Source of the DNA: an uncultured Collinsella sp.
Lineage (GTDB): Bacteria > Actinomycetota > Coriobacteriia > Coriobacteriales > Coriobacteriaceae
Length of the DNA stretch: 8,816 nucleotides
Assembly (NCBI GenBank): GCA_900556285.1
Contig: USOF01000032.1
Location: 1-8,816, forward strand
Reading direction: 5' to 3'
The notes under the pieces are model-generated. The model worked only from the letters and a program-made list of their open reading frames with translations, was not told the DNA's origin and did not search any database. How positions within the stretch are numbered: the first letter of the stretch is position 1; the number at the start of each line of letters is the position of its first letter. The position numbers and the translations under genes are program-made. Positions 6,281 through 8,816 of this stretch are shown in pieces.

Positions 6281-6615
6281 CGCTCCTCCCCGGCAACGCC
6301 GGCGCGTTTCATAAGCGAACGCAATGCATTGTCCATCTCCTGCGGCGAGGAAACCCTCGTCTTGGGAGTTGCGAACAAGATGATGTCATAACCCGCAACG
6401 GGAAATCCACAGCTGCGGGCGGCCTCGCGCATCACACGCTTAGAACGGTTGCGCACGACAGCACAACCGAGCCGTTTAGCACCAACGAAGGCGACCCTTC
6501 CGGAGTCGCCTTCGCCAACCGATTCACATATGGTCATTCGAATCAGAGGGTGATTGAAACGACGCCCCTGACTGAACACATGCTCGAAATCTTGCCGAGA
6601 CTTAATAGTCTTCAT
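6277..6615 (-). CDS. rnpA: Ribonuclease P protein component
   Basis: RnpA is the protein subunit of RNase P, which trims the 5' leader of tRNA precursors with the catalytic RNA. The 112 residues carry the arginine-rich RNR motif in KRLGCAVVRNRSKRVMREAAR (about 47-67), which binds the RNA, and the usual N-terminal FxxVFxxGRRFNHP. The start follows the rpmH stop by 20 bases. No clear Shine-Dalgarno sequence is seen before this ATG, so it may rely on coupling or be weakly translated compared with L34, which has a strong one. It ends in a 4-base overlap with yidD. Confidence 0.95.
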   Translation of the reverse strand: MKTIKSRQDFEHVFSQGRRFNHPLIRMTICESVGEGDSGRVAFVGAKRLGCAVVRNRSKRVMREAARSCGFPVAGYDIILFATPKTRVSSPQEMDNALRSLMKRAGVAGEER

Positions 6616-6635
6616 GCGAGATGTGTGTATCGCTG

Positions 6636-6770
6636 CTAGACAGTGAGACGCTTGCGGCCCTTGGCGCGACGACGGGCGAGCACGGCACGACCACCCTTAG
6701 TGGCCATACGGGCACGGAAGCCATGGGTCTTGGCACGCTTACGCTTATTAGGCTGATACGTACGCTTCAT
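6636..6770 (-). CDS. rpmH: 50S ribosomal protein L34
   Basis: L34 is a 44-residue basic ribosomal protein beginning [20 protein letters not shown] and ending [12 protein letters not shown], which is nearly the universal consensus. The start at ATG 6770 is set by this N terminus and by AGGAGG eight bases upstream. The longer frame to 6830 is untranslated leader. It is the first gene of the rpmH-rnpA-yidD-yidC-jag operon, next to the origin region, as in most bacteria. Confidence 0.98.
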   Translation of the reverse strand: MKRTYQPNKRKRAKTHGFRARMATKGGRAVLARRRAKGRKRLTV

Positions 6771-6798
6771 CTTAAGTTCCTCCTGCTGCATTTCGAGT

Positions 6799-6816
6799 GT
6801 CCGCGGGGACGCGGAC
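6799..6816 (-). promoter_or_regulatory. Hairpin in the rpmH mRNA leader
   Basis: A 7-bp GC stem pairs 6799-6805 with 6810-6816 around a 4-base loop, within the leader between the predicted promoter and rpmH. No T tract follows, so it is not an obvious attenuator. It may stabilise the leader or be chance in a GC-rich stretch. Confidence 0.35.
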
Positions 6817-6842
6817 GCAGATATAGACACGTGAGCTTGAAG

Positions 6843-6872
6843 ATTGTAGGGAAATCAATGTTCAAATGTCAA
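6843..6872 (-). promoter_or_regulatory. Sigma70-type promoter of the rpmH operon
   Basis: On the minus strand a perfect TTGACA (6872-6867) is followed after 18 bases by TACAAT (6848-6843), one mismatch from TATAAT. The expected start of transcription is near 6836, giving a leader of about 65 bases before rpmH. It points away from dnaA and lies at the edge of the putative origin. Confidence 0.8.
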
Positions 6873-7115
6873 GAAATCAAAGGTAAAAGGTTGCGCAGTT
6901 CACACGGTTCCCCCATAAGCACAACCGAAATTAGCGCCTCATGGCAACCTTTCACGATATTTCATCGAGTTTTCAACAGGTCATGTTGGCAATGTTGAGA
7001 ACTTTTCGCCCGTTTTCCAAAGTTTTCAACAAGTTTTGAAAAGTTGTCGAAAGATGAGAAACGTTGCACGGTGAGCTACTATTTGTTCGAAACCTTTTGA
7101 AAGATTGCGAGCGGC
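6873..7115. other. Putative oriC region (rpmH-side intergenic gap)
   Basis: The 345-base gap between rpmH and the next gene contains the rpmH promoter and then a stretch with repeated DnaA-box-like elements. AGTTTTCAACA occurs at 6968-6978 and 7021-7031, and AGTTCTCAACA on the minus strand at 7003-6993. Partial copies lie around 7012-7045 (GTTTTCCAA, AGTTTTGAA). The core TTTTCAACA differs from the E. coli consensus TTATCCACA at two positions. An A-rich stretch at 6850-6890 could be the unwinding element. The location beside rpmH and dnaA, with parS nearby, is the classical origin position. Box identity is inferred, not proven. Confidence 0.65.
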
Positions 7116-8468
7116 ATGTCTGACGACTTTTACACCATGGTCGATTCCGGAGACCCGGCACCCGACAACGAGCACATCACCGGCGTGCGCGAAGAGCGTG
7201 CGGAAGGCGAGCAGACGACCACGCAGGCGCCAAAAGCCATGTACGCCGCGCGCATCGCCGTCTATGACGACATGCTGTCGACACCGCGGGTGATCGTCAT
7301 TGATCCGCAAGATGTCCGCACGTATTTGGAAGAGACGACCAACACCGTCTACCAGTGCATGAAAGAACAAGGTGGCCATATCTCGCTCATGGTCATCCGC
7401 GAGATTGTCGAAAACTTTATCCACGCACACTTTGCCGAGCCCATCATCTCGATTCTGGACGGCGGAGACACCATCCGCTTTGCTGACCAAGGACCCGGCA
7501 TCGACGACAAGGAACGTGCTTTCGACTTTGGCGTTACCAGCGCAAACAGCAAGATGAAGCGCTATATCCGTGGAACCGGAGCAGGGTTTCCCATGGTGCA
7601 GGAGTATTTGGAAAACGCCGGCGGTGCCGTATCCATCGAGGACAACATGGGCAAAGGCACCGTGGTTACGGTAAGCCTGAACCCTAAACGCGTGCAGGAA
7701 ATAGAGCGTGCCGGCGGACGCGGCGCTGCCGTGCGGCCCGAGACGGAGCAGCCCACATATCCCCTGGCGGGAGCTTTTGCGCAGCAGCCCATGGCAACGC
7801 AGCAGATGCAGCCCCCAGTGGGACAGATGCAGCAGCCCGGAATGCCTCCTACACAAGAACCCCAAGCGGCATCGATGTCGATGCCGCCAAGCATGCCAGA
7901 GGCCATGTCGCTGGCGGATCAGGATACAGCAGCAATGCAGCAGGCGACAGGGGCACCGGGTGGCCAGCAAATGGGCTATCAGCCGTACCAACAGGGATAT
8001 CCATATCAGCAGATGCCGCCACTGGGGTATGGCCAGCAGTTCCCGCAGCAGTACCAGCAGGGATATCAGCAGCCGTACCAGCAGATGCCGCAGCAGCAGT
8101 ACACCCCCTGGGCCCAGCAGATGCCGCCGCAGCCTTACCAACAGTGGCCTCAAAGTTTTCAACAGCAAATGCCGCCGACGCAGAGTTCTCAACAACCAGC
8201 AGCTCAAATGATGTATCCTAATGCAGTAAATCAGTATGCACAGCCACAACCGGACGTGTTCGTAAGCGATCGCGGCAACGCCGCGCTGGGCTATCTGGCG
8301 CAAAATCAAGCGTGCGGCGCAACCGATCTGGCGAGGGCGTTTGGAAACTCGGCCCCCACTTGGTCACGCACGCTCAATGACTTGGCGCAGGCCGGCTTGG
8401 TCATCAAGCATAGCCAGAAATACCATCTGACCGAACTCGGCGCCGCTCGCGTGCGAGCTCAGAGCTAA
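7116..8468 (+). CDS. GHKL-type ATPase with Gln/Pro-rich linker and C-terminal winged helix, adjacent to dnaA (unknown function)
   Basis: This 450-residue protein has three parts. Residues about 88-190 form a histidine-kinase-like (GHKL) ATP-binding fold. The N box REIVENFIHAH carries E96 and N100; the G1 box is FADQGPGID (D124, G126, G128); the G2 box is RGTGAGFPMVQEYLE; and NMGKGTVVTVSL closes the fold. No phospho-accepting His domain, sensor or membrane segment is seen, so it is not an ordinary sensor kinase. Residues about 205-378 are low complexity, dominated by Q, P, M and Y. Residues about 380-448 look like a MarR/ArsR-type winged helix (ALGYLAQNQACGATDLARAF, then APTWSRTLNDLAQAGLV). 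Start ATG 7116 has only a weak GAGCGG ribosome site. The stop lies 15 bases before dnaA, suggesting co-transcription. Anti-sigma kinase and replication regulator are both possible; neither is shown. Confidence 0.88.
   Translation: MSDDFYTMVDSGDPAPDNEHITGVREERAEGEQTTTQAPKAMYAARIAVYDDMLSTPRVIVIDPQDVRTYLEETTNTVYQCMKEQGGHISLMVIREIVENFIHAHFAEPIISILDGGDTIRFADQGPGIDDKERAFDFGVTSANSKMKRYIRGTGAGFPMVQEYLENAGGAVSIEDNMGKGTVVTVSLNPKRVQEIERAGGRGAAVRPETEQPTYPLAGAFAQQPMATQQMQPPVGQMQQPGMPPTQEPQAASMSMPPSMPEAMSLADQDTAAMQQATGAPGGQQMGYQPYQQGYPYQQMPPLGYGQQFPQQYQQGYQQPYQQMPQQQYTPWAQQMPPQPYQQWPQSFQQQMPPTQSSQQPAAQMMYPNAVNQYAQPQPDVFVSDRGNAALGYLAQNQACGATDLARAFGNSAPTWSRTLNDLAQAGLVIKHSQKYHLTELGAARVRAQS
7968..8165 (+). repeat. 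Low-complexity YQQ/QQMP-coding tract
   Basis: The coding sequence for residues 285-350 is made of imperfect repeats of TAC/TAT-CAG-CAG and CAGCAGATGCCGC units, giving YQQGY, PYQQM and QQMPP motifs. Such tracts are prone to length change by slippage. The encoded segment should be disordered and resembles prion-like or condensate-forming linkers in composition. Confidence 0.8.
8154..8194 (+). promoter_or_regulatory. Two intragenic DnaA-box-like repeats
   Basis: AGTTTTCAACA (8154-8164) and AGTTCTCAACA (8184-8194) repeat the two variants found in the upstream gap, 30 bp apart and in the same orientation. They encode QSFQQ and QSSQQ. They lie about 290-330 bases before the dnaA start, so they could be a second origin box cluster or serve dnaA autoregulation. 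Function is inferred. Confidence 0.45.
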
Positions 8469-8483
8469 AGAACGGGAGAGACA

Positions 8484-8816
8484 GTGGACGAGGAAGCAAG
8501 CATCATCCTGGGGGATGCCATCGCCTTTTGCCAGCGCGACGGCCAAGATGCACGCCTCATCAACATGTTGGGGCAATCGCGCGCCATAAGCCTGACCGAA
8601 GACACGCTCACGATCGAGGCCCCCTCGCGCTTTGCCATCGCGCAGCTCAAAAAGCATCAGCCAACTATTGAGTCCTATCTGGAAGAAATCGCCTTTGCAC
8701 CGATTGCTCTCGACATCGTGGCACCGCAAGGCGCCGCAGCGGAATCCGCTGCCACGACGGCGCCCGCCACGGCTCCCGCCGCTTCCCCGGCGGTGCCACG
8801 ATGTCGAGAGCAATCG
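8484..8816 (+). CDS. dnaA: Chromosomal replication initiator DnaA, N-terminal part (partial, cut by contig end)
   Basis: DnaA binds origin boxes, oligomerises with ATP and opens the duplex. Only domain I and the start of domain II are present. GTG 8484 has GGGAG six to ten bases upstream. Domain I is recognised by TLTIEAPSRFAIAQLKKHQPTIESYLEEI, which fits the DnaA pattern of beta strand, aromatic residue, then a helix ending before a final strand (PIALDIVAP). An Ala/Pro/Thr-rich stretch follows, as in actinobacterial domain II. Reliable sequence ends at about 8789, codon 102. The last codons, reading AVPRCREQS, come from a 27-base reverse-complement artefact and should not be used. The AAA+ and box-binding domains are off the contig, so identity rests on domain I and context. 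Confidence 0.87.
   Translation, partial: MDEEASIILGDAIAFCQRDGQDARLINMLGQSRAISLTEDTLTIEAPSRFAIAQLKKHQPTIESYLEEIAFAPIALDIVAPQGAAAESAATTAPATAPAASPAVPRCREQS
8701..8816. repeat. Terminal 27-bp inverted repeat (probable assembly fold-back)
   Basis: Bases 8790-8816 are the exact reverse complement of 8701-8727, with a 62-base spacer, and the repeat runs to the last base of the window. A perfect 27-bp inverted repeat inside coding DNA ending exactly at the contig edge is typical of a chimeric read or hairpin artefact. The coding result (Cys, Arg, Glu, Gln in a Pro/Ala linker) also looks unnatural. Confidence 0.9.

Noticed and set aside
7026..8309. 427-residue minus-strand ORF rich in Leu, Arg and His
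   Set aside because: It is the antisense reading of the Q/P-rich gene. CAG and CCG codons read backwards as Leu and Arg, which explains its composition.

Overview
The window reads as the replication-origin neighbourhood of a high-GC Gram-positive bacterium, most likely a Collinsella-like member of the Coriobacteriia. That placement is inference. It rests on the gene order (rsmG-parA-parB, then jag-yidC-yidD-rnpA-rpmH, then a gap and dnaA), the base composition, and the ATPase/winged-helix gene just before dnaA. No search was run. Both ends look artificial: the first 36 bases are an Illumina Nextera (Tn5) adapter, and the last 27 bases are a perfect reverse complement of sequence about 62 bases upstream. 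The window is therefore probably one complete short-read contig.

Left part (37-1730). The 5' part of a D-alanine--D-alanine ligase gene (ddl, minus strand) is cut by the adapter. It diverges from an intact rlmN (23S rRNA/tRNA A2 methyltransferase). rlmN ends at a strong hairpin terminator, with a degenerate parS-like palindrome between its stop codon and the hairpin.

Middle (1667-4593). A minus-strand group holds rsmG, parA, parB and a small putative membrane protein gene overlapping the parB end, closed by its own terminator. Between rsmG and parA lie three perfect parS sites (TGTTTCACGTGAAACA), spaced exactly 39 bp apart. ParB loads on parS as a CTP-dependent clamp and ParA moves the complexes, so the genes and their centromere sit together.

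Next block (4592-6872). The conserved minus-strand operon rpmH-rnpA-yidD-yidC-jag links ribosomal protein L34, RNase P protein, two membrane-insertion factors and a KH/R3H RNA-binding protein. It has a good sigma70-type promoter (TTGACA-18-TACAAT) and a textbook intrinsic terminator.

Right part (6831-8816). The rpmH-to-next-gene gap carries clustered AGTTTTCAACA-type repeats resembling DnaA boxes and is the best oriC candidate. Downstream, on the plus strand, is a 450-residue protein with a GHKL-type ATPase domain, a long Gln/Pro/Tyr/Met-rich linker and a C-terminal winged helix. Its stop is 15 bases before the GTG of a truncated dnaA. Two more copies of the same repeat lie inside its coding region. 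This origin-linked ATPase is the most interesting candidate for something not yet described.
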